The translations under genes and the position numbers were made by a program. Source: Marsupella aquatica (lineage: Eukaryota; Marchantiophyta). From it: a DNA stretch of 64,000 nt. Under the pieces are notes generated by a model. That model did no database searches and was not told the origin of the DNA. It worked only from the letters and a program-made list of their open reading frames with translations. The stretch covers positions 7,130,001 through 7,194,000 of the forward strand of contig OZ316892.1 in NCBI GenBank assembly GCA_973895155.1, written 5' to 3'. Of the stretch, positions 12,095-23,084 are shown in pieces. Each line of letters begins with the position of its first letter. Position 1 is the stretch's first letter.

Positions 12095-12426
12095 TGTTAA
12101 GGATTGCTCTTAGTCTTGTAACTCATAGGTTACGGTACTTAGGCTAACCACAGTTAGGATCTTAGCTGAGGTTAGGTTAGTCGTGTGTGACCTTGTATAT
12201 ACCAGGGCTAGTGTAAGCCACTGGTGTGTGGTGCTTACTGATTGTAATAGAGCAACTTGAGGAAGAGGGAGAGGATGTGTGTTCGTCTACTCTTGAAGTA
12301 AAGCTTGAGTGTTTGTGTGGACGTAGCCTTGGAGAAGAGGTGAACCACGTAGAGATTATGTCGACTGCGTGTGCATGGAATGAGTCATGGTTGTATGGTC
12401 ATTGCGAATGACGTCTTAGTTCAACA
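12095..12426 (+). repeat. Left (5') LTR
   Basis: It begins TGTTAAGGATTGC and ends TTAGTTCAACA. A TATA-box-like TATATA sits at about 12196. It is about 97.6% identical to the right LTR by hand count. Confidence 0.96.
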
Positions 12427-12428
12427 AT

Positions 12429-12440
12429 TGGTATCAGAGC
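12429..12440 (+). other. Primer binding site (initiator tRNA-Met)
   Basis: TGGTATCAGAGC starts two bases after the left LTR. It is the standard complement to the 3' end of plant initiator tRNA-Met used by copia elements for minus-strand priming. Confidence 0.93.
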
Positions 12441-14124
12441 AAGCCTGGGAGGTGACGTTGAGGTGATCAAAATTTTCGTGACGTGTTGGTGACGGTTTTT
12501 CCAGCGGTTAGAGTTGGTGGATTTCACGGAGATCTATCGCATGGAACTTGGAGGTGTTGGGCTCAACGGATAGATCGGGGCAAGGGCTTTTCGACGGTGC
12601 AAAGAAATCTCTCAACGGAGTTCGTGGTGCAAAAGAATTCACGTTTCTGTCGTTCTGGATTTTTTGTGATTCGTGTTCGACGGTTTTCTTCGACGGTTCT
12701 TTTTGGGGGGAACTGAGATCGTTTTCCCGACGGTGTGAGCTTTGTGGTGCGCGAGGCGTCACAACCTTTAGCTCAAATCGTAGATCGGGCAAAGCTGATC
12801 ATTTCGGTAGCTGGTTTGCTATCGAGGGTGTAGTGAGTGCGATGTACCAAGCAAAAGAGCCGTTCTGAGTTTCTGACTGGCTATGGAGTCTTCTTTTGAC
12901 TGAAGCGGGGTTTCTTGTCGTTGCGTTCGACTCAAAGGAAGAAACGGGAAGTGCAACGGCTCAACGGAGAGATCGCGGTGCAGTGGTCGTTTTGAGTCCA
13001 AGATTGACACTTGACGCGGAGTGAAGGAGTCGTGACGGGAATTTTTTACTCTGCTAGAGTTGCAAACAGTGCCGGTGCAATTCGGTAACATTTCCCGTCG
13101 ACAACTAGTCTTTATCTGGTGTAAAGTGATAACGGCAGTGTGAGTAACCCAACAATTTTTATTTTTTATTTTTTGTGAACATTTTGCCTTAGAATAGGGC
13201 CTTTTTGGTGGTGTGTATACACACCCTCCCGACCCTTGCACCCCTGTCAATACCCCGTTGGCGACCCCCTCCTCCTCCTCGCTAATACTCCCATCGCGGA
13301 CGTCCAAGACGTCCCGGCCGTCCCAGACGTCACGGCCGGCGCGGACGTCGCAGCCGGCACAGACGTCCCAGACGTCCCGACCGTCCTGGACGTCCTGGCC
13401 GTCGCAGCTCCATCCCTGCCCATTTTGACTCAGTTTTTGACTCCCCGGCCCCCTGTGCATTGCCTGGCCCGTCACGCGTATAGGCGACGTGGATGCGCCT
13501 TTTTTAAGACAGTATTTTTGTGTTAAGGGGCTTAAACCCCCTTAGGCCCGGTTTTTTAATCCTTTCCAGGCTCCTCATTGGTTAAGCGGCATCCCGGGCC
13601 CGGTGACCCACCAAATTAATCGCTTGGACAGGGGGAACGGCCCCCTGTGAGACCTGTTGCATAGTCCAAGGAATATTCCAAAAAAATAGAGAGCTGTTTT
13701 TCGGCCTTTAGTCGAAGATTCCAAGGTCCGAACGGTAACTTTTTCGGATCTTTTTTGGTGAGAACGTAGCCACTGAAGCTAGCAACGCGGTGCACCACTC
13801 GATTTCCATTTCCGATGACGGGTGGTACTTGGATATTTTCTTATTCCCCGAGGTGGTCAAAACGGGAGAGAATTTTTGAGTTTTACCCACCCCGACCGAA
13901 ATGTGAAAAAGTTTTTCGTCGGAACTCGGTTTCGATTTCGGATTTCAGCGTTGGCTTGCTAGGTTGGTGGGCTAAGTGGCGGTGACAAGTTTCAAGTTTT
14001 TTGGAAAGTTGCGAAAAACGATATTTTTTCGTGATTTGGATTTGAGTCAACGCGAAGGAAGGAAGGAAAAAGCATATAGGGAGCAGCACAGCAATAGCAC
14101 GTGGAGAACGTTGGGAGGACAACG
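12441..14124 (+). other. Long untranslated leader of the copia element
   Basis: About 1.7 kb separates the primer site from the gag ATG. I see no open frame with recognisable protein on either strand. The leader contains a GC-rich minisatellite (separate entry). Such leaders normally carry packaging and dimerisation signals, but I cannot identify those here. Confidence 0.6.
13295..13415. repeat. GC-rich GACGTC minisatellite in the copia leader
   Basis: The palindrome GACGTC recurs about nine times within 120 bases, spaced mostly by CCGGCCGTCC, CCA or CGCAGCCGG. This forms an imperfect 9-12-base repeat with high self-complementarity, in strong compositional contrast to the AT-richer DNA around it. 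Confidence 0.8.
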
Positions 14125-17100
14125 ATGGCATCCAAGTTTGGAGGTGTCAAGTTTGAGGTGGAAAAATATGATGGGCGCATAGATTATTTGCTATGGGAGA
14201 AGCAGGTTAAGGGAATTCTTCGTGCTATGGGCCTAGATCATCTGCTATCGACTCGGGAGGAGTCTAGCAGTGAGGAGGAGATCCCGTTGAGGAAATGGAG
14301 GCAAGAGCAAGTGATTGCTGTGAATGCGGTTATGCTGTATCTGAAGCCGCATATCATTAAGAAGCTGGACGACTACGAGGATTGCGTATCCTTATTCAAG
14401 GCCCTCAGAGAGAAGTACTACCGAGAGGATGCCTCAGATCGGTTGTACAAGAAGTCTCTCTTGATGAGCTTGAGACTAAAAGAAGGAGGCAAACTTCGAG
14501 ATCACTTGGATGAATTCGACAGCCTAGCTGTAGATTTGTCAAATCTTGGCAAGGGAGTGGAAGATGAAGATAAGACATTGCTTCTTCTCAGTTCCTTACC
14601 CCCATCGTATCAAGGTTTGAAGCAGGTTCTCTTGTATAGAGATCTCAAAACCATTTCATATGATGAGGTGGTAAGCTCTTTGTTGTCAGATGATGCACAG
14701 AAGAAACTGGGTCATGCCCAGACACCATCTTCATCTGGCAGTGCATTGAATGTGAACCGCGGGAGGACTCAACAACGGATGACTGGTGAAAACAGATCCT
14801 TTTCACAAACGTACCCCTCACGGAATAGAGGCAAGGAGAAGGCTCGGTCTAAGTCTAGATCCAGGTCTAGAGAGAAATCTCTAGAAAGGAAACCAATTAT
14901 ATGCTAGAAATGTAATAAGCCTAGCCACATGAAACGAGACTGTCGAGTCAAACAGACTCATCAACCATCAGCGAACGCAGCCACTGATGTTGATATGATC
15001 GACTTGCTCGATGATGAAATCTTGTGACGACAAGATGTTGCCCTTTGCAGTTCATCCAGAAATAGTGGTGATGAATGGATTTTGGATTGTGCCTGTACAT
15101 ATCATATAACGTATAAATCAGAGTTTTTCAGTTCTTACTTGGTATCAAACGGTTCAGTGTTGATGGGGAATGATCATCATTGTCAAATTATTGGAATTGG
15201 ATCCGTGAAAATTCGGATGTTTGATGGAGCTGTGCGAACAGTGAGTAATGTCAGACACATACCTGACATGAAAAAGAACTTGATTTCTCTTGGAATGCTG
15301 GAAGCAAATGGATGTCGGTGGAGTTCTGCTGATGGTATTCTTCAAGTGTCAACCGGAGGTAAGGTTGTCATGAATGGTAAGCGGCACAGGAATCTATACC
15401 TGTTGGAGGGCAACGTGATTTGTGAAGAAGCCAATGTAACTAGATCTCAATGCGAGATGACTCAGTTATGGCACTGCAGAATGGGACACATGAGTGAAAA
15501 GGGTTTGGCGGTACTTCGCAGGAAAGGACTTCTTTCTAATTTGGAATCTACTAAGCTAGATTTTTGTGAACACTGTGTGCTTGGGAAGCAGCACATGAGA
15601 ACCTTTGGTGTTGGAACTCACAATACCAAAGCTATTCTTGAGTATGTACATAGTGATGTGTGGGGTCCAGCCCCAACTCCCTCACTTTCTGGAAAATTGT
15701 ACTATGTCACGTTCATTGATGATTACTCACGGTATGTGTGGATCACATTTCTACATGCCAAGTCTGAAGTTTTTGGCACTTTTAAGAAGTGGAAAGCCCA
15801 AATTGAAAATCAAACTGGATCCAAGGTGAGATATCTGCGATCAGATAACGGGGGGGAGTACAGTTCAAGTGAATTTGAACTATATTGTGCAGAGCAAGGG
15901 ATTACTCGTCATCTCACGACAGTTTATACTCCTCAACAGAATGGTGTTTGTGAGCGGCTAAACCGAACACTATTGGAGTGATCGAGGAGTATGTTGAGCC
16001 AATCTGGTTTACCGCATGAATTTTGGGCTGAAGCTATAAATACGGCAGCTTATTTGATAAATCTTTCTCCTTCAAGTGCAATCAATTTCAAGACGTCGTT
16101 TGAAATGAGGTATGGACGTCACGCAGATTATCAGATTTTGAGAGTCTTTAAAAGTGATGCATATGCTCTCACACCTAAGCAGAATCGATCTAAACTAGAT
16201 TCTACTTCCAAGAAGTGTCTTTTTCTTGGTTATCAACCAGGTGTGAAAGGTTACAGGCTTTGGGATCCAGAAGCTTGTACGTTGCTTGTCAGTAGAGATG
16301 TATCCTTTAATGAATCCAGATCATCCAAGGAGGGGGAGAATGCTCAGGCTTCCCGTACTGACAAAGGTAAATCTCCTATCCTGGACCATGTTGTGGGGGA
16401 GAATGGTCATGAGAGTTTTCATGACATAAATGAAGGAGGTGCTCCGAGAATGGAGCTGGTTCTGGTATTGGAACAAGAGGAGCAAGTTGTTGTTGGAATA
16501 CCTCAAATTCAACCAACAGAACAAGATCAACCAGAATCATCAGCTAGAAAATCAAGACGTACTACTCGAGCTCCTACAAGGTATGGACAATGGACAGATT
16601 CATCAAGGTTAGATGATGTTGACATTGCACCTGAAGATGATGACAGAGCACTGATCTTGGAAGAAGGAGAACCTTCTTCTTATCATGAGGCGTGCATTTC
16701 AGACGAGAAAGATGAATGGAATGCAACGATGCAGAGGGAGTTGCAATCTTTAAGTGACAACAGAACATGGGAGCTGGTGCAACTGCCAAGTGATCAACAA
16801 GTGGTGGATAGCAAGTGGATTTACAAGCTGAAGGACAACTCTTCAGATGGAGGAGACAAGATATACAAGGCAAGGCTTGTTGCCAAGGGATTCACTCAAG
16901 AGAAGGGAGTGGATTACAATGAGGTCTTCTCTCCAGTTGCCAAGTATTCCACGATATGAATTTTGTGTCAACTTGTTGTGTTTTTTGATCTGGTGTTAGA
17001 TCAAATGGATGTTGTTACTGCTTTTCTCTATGGCACCTTGGAAGAACAAATTTTCATGAAGCAACCACTGGGCTTTGTGAAGAAGGGCCAAGAGAGTTTA

Positions 17101-18255
17101 GTTTGCAGGTTGCTTAAGTCCTTGTATGGATTGAAGCAAGCTCCTCGACAGTGAAACAAGCGGTTTGATGATTTCATGCTTGCACAAGGATTCACTAGGA
17201 TGGTGTATGACCCTTGTGTGTATACAAAATCAGTCAAAAATGGTGTGTTTGGTTTGCTCATTCTGGTGCTCTATGTGGATGACATGTTGATTGCGGCTAA
17301 GGATCAAACTGAGGTTGACAAACTCAAAGCAAAATTGAGTTCTGAATTCCGAATGAAGGATCTTGGGAAAGCCAAGAGGATCTTAGGTATGGAGATTACG
17401 AGGAACTTTGAAACTGGACAATTGTGGCTGAATCAAGGCAAGTATGCTGAAAAGGTACTTGCAAGATTCAACATGGAAAATTGTAAGCTAGTAAGTATTC
17501 ATTTGGCTCCACATTTCAAGTTATCATCGGCTTTCTGCCCCACGGATCCAGTGGAGAGAGGCTTGATGACTAAGGTTCCATATGAGAAGGCAGTGGGCAG
17601 TCTAATGTATTTGATGACATGTACCAGGCCTGATCTAGCCCTAGCAATGGGCAAAGTGAGTAGATTCATGTCAAATCCAGGGAAGGTACATTGGGAGGCT
17701 GTGAAATGGATTCTCAGGTATCTTAAGGGCACAATAGACTATGGTCTGTTGTTTGATAGTAGATCAAACAAAACCAAATCTTTGGTTGGCTATGTAGATT
17801 CTGACTACGGAGGCTGTCTGGAAACAAGGAGGTCAACGACTGGGTATGTGTTTACTTTTGGAAGAGGATGCATAAGTTGGAGATCTACCTTGCAGAAGTG
17901 TGTATCTCAGTCTACTACAGCAGCAGAATATGTTGCAGTAGCAGAAGCAGCAAAGGAAGCAATTTGGTTGGATAAGCTGGTCACTGAGATGGGATTGGAG
18001 CATGGAAAAATGACTCTTCATTGTGACAGCCAAAGTGCGCTTCACTTAGCTATTAACCAGGTTATGGATAGCAGGGTGAAACACATTGACATCAGGTACC
18101 ATTTTATTAGGCAAGCAGTGTCTGATAAAATATTTGAGCTAGTCAAGATTGATGGAAAGCTCAACCCGGCTGATACTTTTACCAAAGTGATTCCTTTGGA
18201 GAGTTACTCAAGACACCGTGCTACTTTGCAAGTTTTGCATTTGCAGCACAAGTAG
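14125..18255 (+). pseudogene. Copia gag-pol polyprotein frame with five premature stops
   Basis: One reading frame of 1377 codons runs from the ATG at 14125 to the TAG at 18253, with no frameshift. Premature stops lie at 14905 (TAG), 15025, 15979, 16957 and 17152 (all TGA). In order I see a UBN2-type Gag; a CCHC zinc knuckle whose second position is the first stop; the protease, D-C-A where the family normally has D-S-G/A; a zinc-binding pre-integrase region (LWHCRMGH, CEHC); the integrase core (HSDVWGP, RSDNGGEY, CERLNRT); reverse transcriptase with YVDDMLIAA; and RNase H (DSDYGG, CDSQSALH, HIDIRYHFIR). The stops split the product into at least six pieces. Each could arise by a single C-to-T or G-to-A change. 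Confidence 0.95.
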
Positions 18256-18448
18256 AGTAACTTAACAATATGTAATTTCTGTATATGGGTTACTCAATCT
18301 TGTTATGGCTACGGCTTAATTCTAGTTAACCCTTAGTTAACCTTAAATGGTTTTTAGGGGGACACCTATGGTTTTAGGTGATTGTCTAGAATTTCCCGCT
18401 GAGTATCTCATATGGATAGCAGAAATTGCAGTCCCCAAGACTAGAGTC

Positions 18449-18457
18449 AAGGGGGAG
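18449..18457 (+). other. Polypurine tract
   Basis: AAGGGGGAG lies two bases before the right LTR, the expected site of plus-strand DNA priming. Confidence 0.85.
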
Positions 18458-18459
18458 TT

Positions 18460-18791
18460 TGTTAAGGATTGCTCTTAGTCTTGTGACTCATAGATTACGG
18501 CACTTAGGCTAACCACAGTTAGGATCTTAGCTGAGGTTAGGTTAGTCGTGTGTGACCTTGTATATACCAAGGCTAGTGTAAGCCGCTGGTGTGTGGTGCT
18601 TACTGATTGTAATAGAGCAACTTGAGGAAGAGGGAGAGGATGTGTGTTCGTCTACTCTTGAAGTAAAGCTTGAGTGTTTGTGTGGACGTAGCCTTGGAGA
18701 AGAGGTGAACCACGTAGAGATTGTGTCGACTGCGTGTGCATGGAATGAGTCATGGTTGTATGGTCGTTGCGAATGATGTCTTAGTTCAACA
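18460..18791 (+). repeat. Right (3') LTR
   Basis: It is the same 332-base length as the left LTR and has the same termini. Eight single-base differences were found, all transitions, with no insertion or deletion. The target duplication GTACT follows directly. Confidence 0.96.
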
Positions 18792-18796
18792 GTACT

Positions 18797-19990
18797 ACCT
18801 TCTTTAGGCAAACTGGTGTCTATGGCATTCCAGAGGGCTCAGGCTTTCAATATTCATTGTAGAGCCATGGCTATAGGTTTTAGGGCCTCTAGATAGATTC
18901 CTGTTTGGGACCTTCCCAGGCATGGGGCTTACTCTTAAGCCCTATTGGGATTTTTAGTTTTCTGCCAAGTAAAGTAGGTATCTCGATAACTAATTGGGAT
19001 GAGAAACTAGAGTTGGGGTCTAGGCTTCTTGAGCAAAGCCTCTAGACCCAGGTCCCCACCAAAGCTTATGTGGATGGGAAAAAGGAGGAGATATAATGTA
19101 TGTCACTATGATGATAATACATGATGATTTTTGAAGTTATTTTAACTAACATTCAAAGAATGGGTATTCTGGCTTACAAACCCAAACATGACCAGTTTTG
19201 TCACTTTCTAAAAATGTTCAATATTTTGTGTTTTAAGACCATGATTTATAAAAAGAAGAGTAAACAGAAAACAATGAAGTGAAAGCAAAGGAAGAGGCAA
19301 ATGTAATCTCAAAACCAAAAACCAAAGGGGAAAAGAGCTATGATGAACAAATATTGGAAAGCTAAGAGGAGCTAGTCTTTCATGCAGTCTCCCCTCAAGA
19401 GCCTGTCCTCATTGGGACACTTGAGGAGGCAAGGGTTGGGAAGTTTATTGCAATGCAAAAATAGTTTCTTCACCTTGGCTTCCCGCTTATTGCCCTGTAG
19501 AATAGAGTAGCAGGAAAAGACAAAGAGGGACATGAGAGTGCGTGTGGGGGTTACCAGTAGATTATGTGGAGTTTTGAAAAGAACTTTATTCCGGTTCCCG
19601 TTCAAACCTCCACAAAAATAGACAATTCCGGTTCTATTTTTGGAAGACTTTACACGTGACAAATAGGGTCCTATTTTTTAAAGACTTTACACATGCAAGA
19701 CAACCTTAGTGTAGAGGTGTTAATTCTGTACTGTAGTTACGATTGTTCTTGTACCACGTACCGCCTAAAACTGCGCGTGCAAATCGTAATAATGAGAGTA
19801 GAATTAAACTTTATTGGATTTTACTTTTCATATAAGTAAAGTGGTCCTTTCAAGGAAAAAAACGAGAGAGGAGAATTGAATAATGGCAAGGATGCCTGAG
19901 ATTGGTGACCTTTAGCCGTCCGATCTATTGCACCGATTTTCCGATTTGACTAGATAAGTGACACGTGCACCTCTCTCCCAATGTGGACAA
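18797..19990. other. Intergenic region, no gene recognised
   Basis: AT-rich sequence with no conserved coding segment. An ACACGTGC motif (G-box core CACGTG) lies near 19970, just before the tandem array. A functional role cannot be judged from this alone. Confidence 0.45.
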
Positions 19991-20009
19991 TGACCACGGC
20001 CCACAGCAA

Positions 20010-20735
20010 ACAGTCGAGTGCATTCTTTGTGGGTGCCTTGAATTCGTTTGTATCCCATTTCGTTTTTTGTTTCAGCTTCTCGTTCTGTCTCCGAATCCTT
20101 TCAATTCGGGACATCGCTGGAGGTTTGAACTTGTCGTCAGATTGCAATAGCGGTTGTCAATGTGTGCGCTGAAAGCCGTTTTTTTTTAACCCCATTTAGC
20201 TTTTGTTCCACATCGTTCTCTTATGCTCGTCACCGAGTCATTTGATTTCAGGTCATCGCTGGATTTTTGAGATTTTTGTCAGATTGCAACAGCGGTTCTT
20301 TGTGTGGGTTCTGAAAGAGTTTTCATCCCATTTCGCTTGTGTTTCCACATCGTTCTGTTCTGCTCGTCTCCCGAATCATTTGATTTCAGATTATCGCTGG
20401 ATTTTTGAGATTTTGGTCAGATTGCAACTGCAGTTCTTAATGTGTGCACTGAAAGTGTTTTTATCCTATTTCGCTGTTGTTTCCACATCGTTCTGTTCTG
20501 CTCGTCTCCGAATCAATTCATTTCGGATGACGGCTGGATTCTTCCGTTCTGGTAGTCTCAGCATCATTTCATTGGAGCAGCGGTTCTTTGTGTGTTCTGT
20601 TGAAGTAGTTTTTATTCCTTTTCGCTTTTGTTTCCGCATCGTTCTGTTCTGCTGGTCTCCGAATCATCTCAATTCGGCTCATCGCTGGAATTTTGAAATC
20701 GTCGTCAGGTTGCAACAGCGGCTGGAAAGCTGGAA
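20010..20735. repeat. Degenerate tandem array, about 135-155-bp unit, five copies
   Basis: Each unit contains, in order, CATTTCGCTTTTGTTTCC-like, ATCGTTCTGTTCTGCTCGTCTCC, GAATCATTTSATTTC, ATCGCTGGATTTTTGAGAT and CAGATTGCAACAGCGGTTCTT. The ATCGCTGGA block recurs near 20115, 20250, 20393, 20530 and 20683. One plus-strand frame stays open through much of the array, but its product is a by-product of the repeat and matches no known family. Confidence 0.8.
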
Positions 20736-20839
20736 GTGCTGATACGGTCCTGTCAGGAAGCTTCCGGATGTAATTAATACCTCACAGTGGTCTCATTCTT
20801 CATTCTGTTGCATTCTGGGCCCCATGCTCGCCGTCAGAC

Positions 20840-22210
20840 ATGCTGATGAAGATGGCTGAAATTGAGCTTTGCTTCCCCGATGAGATGCAACAGAAGGTAG
20901 ATGGTTCAAATTGTCTCTAGTACTTTTACTCCTTTGGAACGATAATGATTGAATGCTTTGCAGGTGCGTCAAGCATAAGAATGAATGCAGGATATATACT
21001 CTTCAAATTATTGCAATAAACTGCTTTCCAGGACTTGCGCTAGATCCGCAGTATGGTTCTGCTGAGGTTGATTGAACTGCAAGACCTGTCCGATCCATTG
21101 GGAAAGAGGTATGTGGATGTAGCATTTAGGGACAGGAGAGAAAGCAGTGAATGATCTCGTGTATGTCTTCTGGATTTTCAGGGAGGCAATGCTTTCTGGT
21201 GCACCAGAGCTGGAAGGACCTTATTTGAAAATGCCAAGAATTTTGAAGGAAAATACGGAGTAGCGTGTTTGACGCGTGTAATGGCCGGGCATGGTGCTAC
21301 AATTGGATCAGATCTTTTACAACTGTTCTTTTGACAAGCTGCAAGGTGGTATTCACCGGCAGCAAATTGACCAGCCCTTGAGATGGAGAATGTTGTTACA
21401 GGTAGTATAGGATGAAGCAGGTACTTGCATTGATGACAGGCGCACGTTAGTACCAACCCAGACTATCCAAAATGACCAAAATATGTCAGAAATGGAGTCT
21501 CGTCGACCAATTCTAGTTGTAGATTTAGTGTAGGTTGGACATTGACACTATGGACCTCACATACGAGTCCTTTAACTCGGAAGCAAAATCTGCGCATATT
21601 ACTTGATTCTTTACATGATTGGCTACTGATTTGAACAAAGATAATTTTTCGTGCCAATGTCTTGAAATTGTTGTATGGCATTGGTAGAGATATAGTTAGT
21701 GCCGGTAGATGTGAGGTTGCAAATGCAATTTAGGGGTCACCGAATTCTCGCTTAGGAAGACACGAAGAATAGTTGGAGATTGCAATAATGCATCAACTAT
21801 GTGGGTTTCGTAGCCTGCAATGTTCTTCTCAGAGGTTGCCAGTTTACAAAGTAGGTGCATCTACTTCTGGCACAGAGACGCCCGGAGTTCAGATTGGGAC
21901 CCAGTGTTTCCTCAGAAGCCAGTGGGACTATAGGAAGTCGGGTAGAGTATCTAGATCCTTGACATACCCAGCCACTTTAGTCAAGGATGGTATTGAACCT
22001 CTCTGCAGTGGTATAAGGACGACTTTAATCCGATCAAGGAATTTCCTTCCAGTGCACGGATACGTGTTGTAGGTCACAGGAAAGATACCCTTAGGACGCT
22101 GCCAATTGGCTACAGTAGAAGAGGCAAACCCACTTTACCGCTACTCCAGGGGATAATTCACCCACAAATTCGAGTGATTCTACCGTGGACGAAGAAGGGA
22201 ATGTTCAAGA
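20840..22210 (+). other. Unrecognised exon-like segments, possible gene or gene remnant
   Basis: Several plus-strand pieces look exonic. From 20840 a short frame gives MAEIELCFPDEMQQK and meets a GTAGAT donor. From 21051 MVLLRLIELQDLSDPLGKR meets GTATGTGG. After TTTTCAG at 21180 the frame continues in phase with EAMLSGAPELEGPYLKMPRI and then a stop. Another piece near 22010-22080 reads WYKDDFNPIKEFPSSARIRV. The two middle pieces join in phase across a plausible intron. An in-frame TAG lies upstream of 21051, and I could not assemble a full gene. I do not recognise the family. It could be a plant gene I do not know, or a decaying copy. Confidence 0.3.
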
Positions 22211-23084
22211 TGCGACTAGTTCAAGCATCGAAGATACAAATTATGGGAGCCTGATATTTCGAATCGCGGCCTTCTCGCGCATGACGAGGTTGTCTCCAAT
22301 GTGAGAAACCTGACCGAGCACTATGACAAACATTATTATTGCCCTACAGTGTCTCACTGTAGAGCTTGATCCTGAAGGCTGCAACAGGTACATTGCTAAA
22401 CGCAATCTTATTTCAGGTTCAAACTCTTCAGGCAGTAAGATTGTTGCGCTAATCCAAAACATACTATTGATGCAAGGTTTTGACTGGTCTGCGAGAATTA
22501 GTAGCTCCAGGACCGGTTGATTTGAAGCAGATGTAGCAAAGAATCGCGCGATGAGAACTACTTGCTACTTAGTGCCACTAGCAAGCTCGTCGTGTACAGT
22601 GGTGGATTCATTCATGAGCTTTGGATGCGCAGTTCACTCACGAGCTGTTTAATATTCGATGTGCAGAACTCCGTCTGTCGTTTCTAGTGTTATGTCTCAT
22701 ACGTGCATGCCGGGCCTTCTTATGTGGTTGTTGTTGAATATGCTGGAGCTTTTTATTAAAGATAATAAGGACAAGATAGAAAACAGGGTGAGACTGAGAT
22801 TGATTCATTGACCAATCAGTTGGTAGGATGGTTTAGACGTTTTTGCTTCGCGGCCCCATTCAAATGCCGTGGCTCAAGCAACGACTGCAGAGGCATCTCA
22901 ATAATACTGTACAGATTAATCGCCTAAAATGAAAACGAGGGCATCGACGAGCCACCAGAGAAGACGGGCAGATTGGGCTAATACGAAGGCTGGGCAAAAC
23001 TCTGCAGTAGTTCCTGTCTCTCTCTTACTAACAAACCTTAATGTGCAAAGAAGTGATTGTTGTCGCAGTGGAAGCGAAACACTA
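22211..23084. other. Intergenic region, probable 3' side of the channel gene
   Basis: No conserved coding segment was found. The part next to 23085 likely includes the 3' UTR of the minus-strand MSL gene. No polyadenylation site was assigned. Confidence 0.4.

Larger units (their letters stand above)
12090..18796 (+). mobile_element. Ty1/copia LTR retrotransposon, complete but with stop codons
   Basis: The element runs 12095-18791 and is flanked by the 5-bp target duplication GTACT (12090-12094 and 18792-18796). Both LTRs are 332 bp and end in TG...CA. The primer binding site follows the left LTR and matches initiator tRNA-Met. A polypurine tract precedes the right LTR. Gag, protease, integrase, reverse transcriptase and RNase H follow in copia order. 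The two LTRs differ at 8 of 332 positions in my hand alignment, all transitions. The body has five premature in-frame stops and no frameshift, so this copy is not autonomous as read. Confidence 0.96.

Noticed and set aside
13295-13415. CRISPR-like array
   Set aside because: Units are 9-12 bases with no distinct spacers, inside a plant retrotransposon leader. This is a minisatellite.
12819-13475. 218-codon minus-strand frame with DGRDVWD-like repeats in the copia leader
   Set aside because: It arises from translating the GACGTC minisatellite and has no independent coding evidence.
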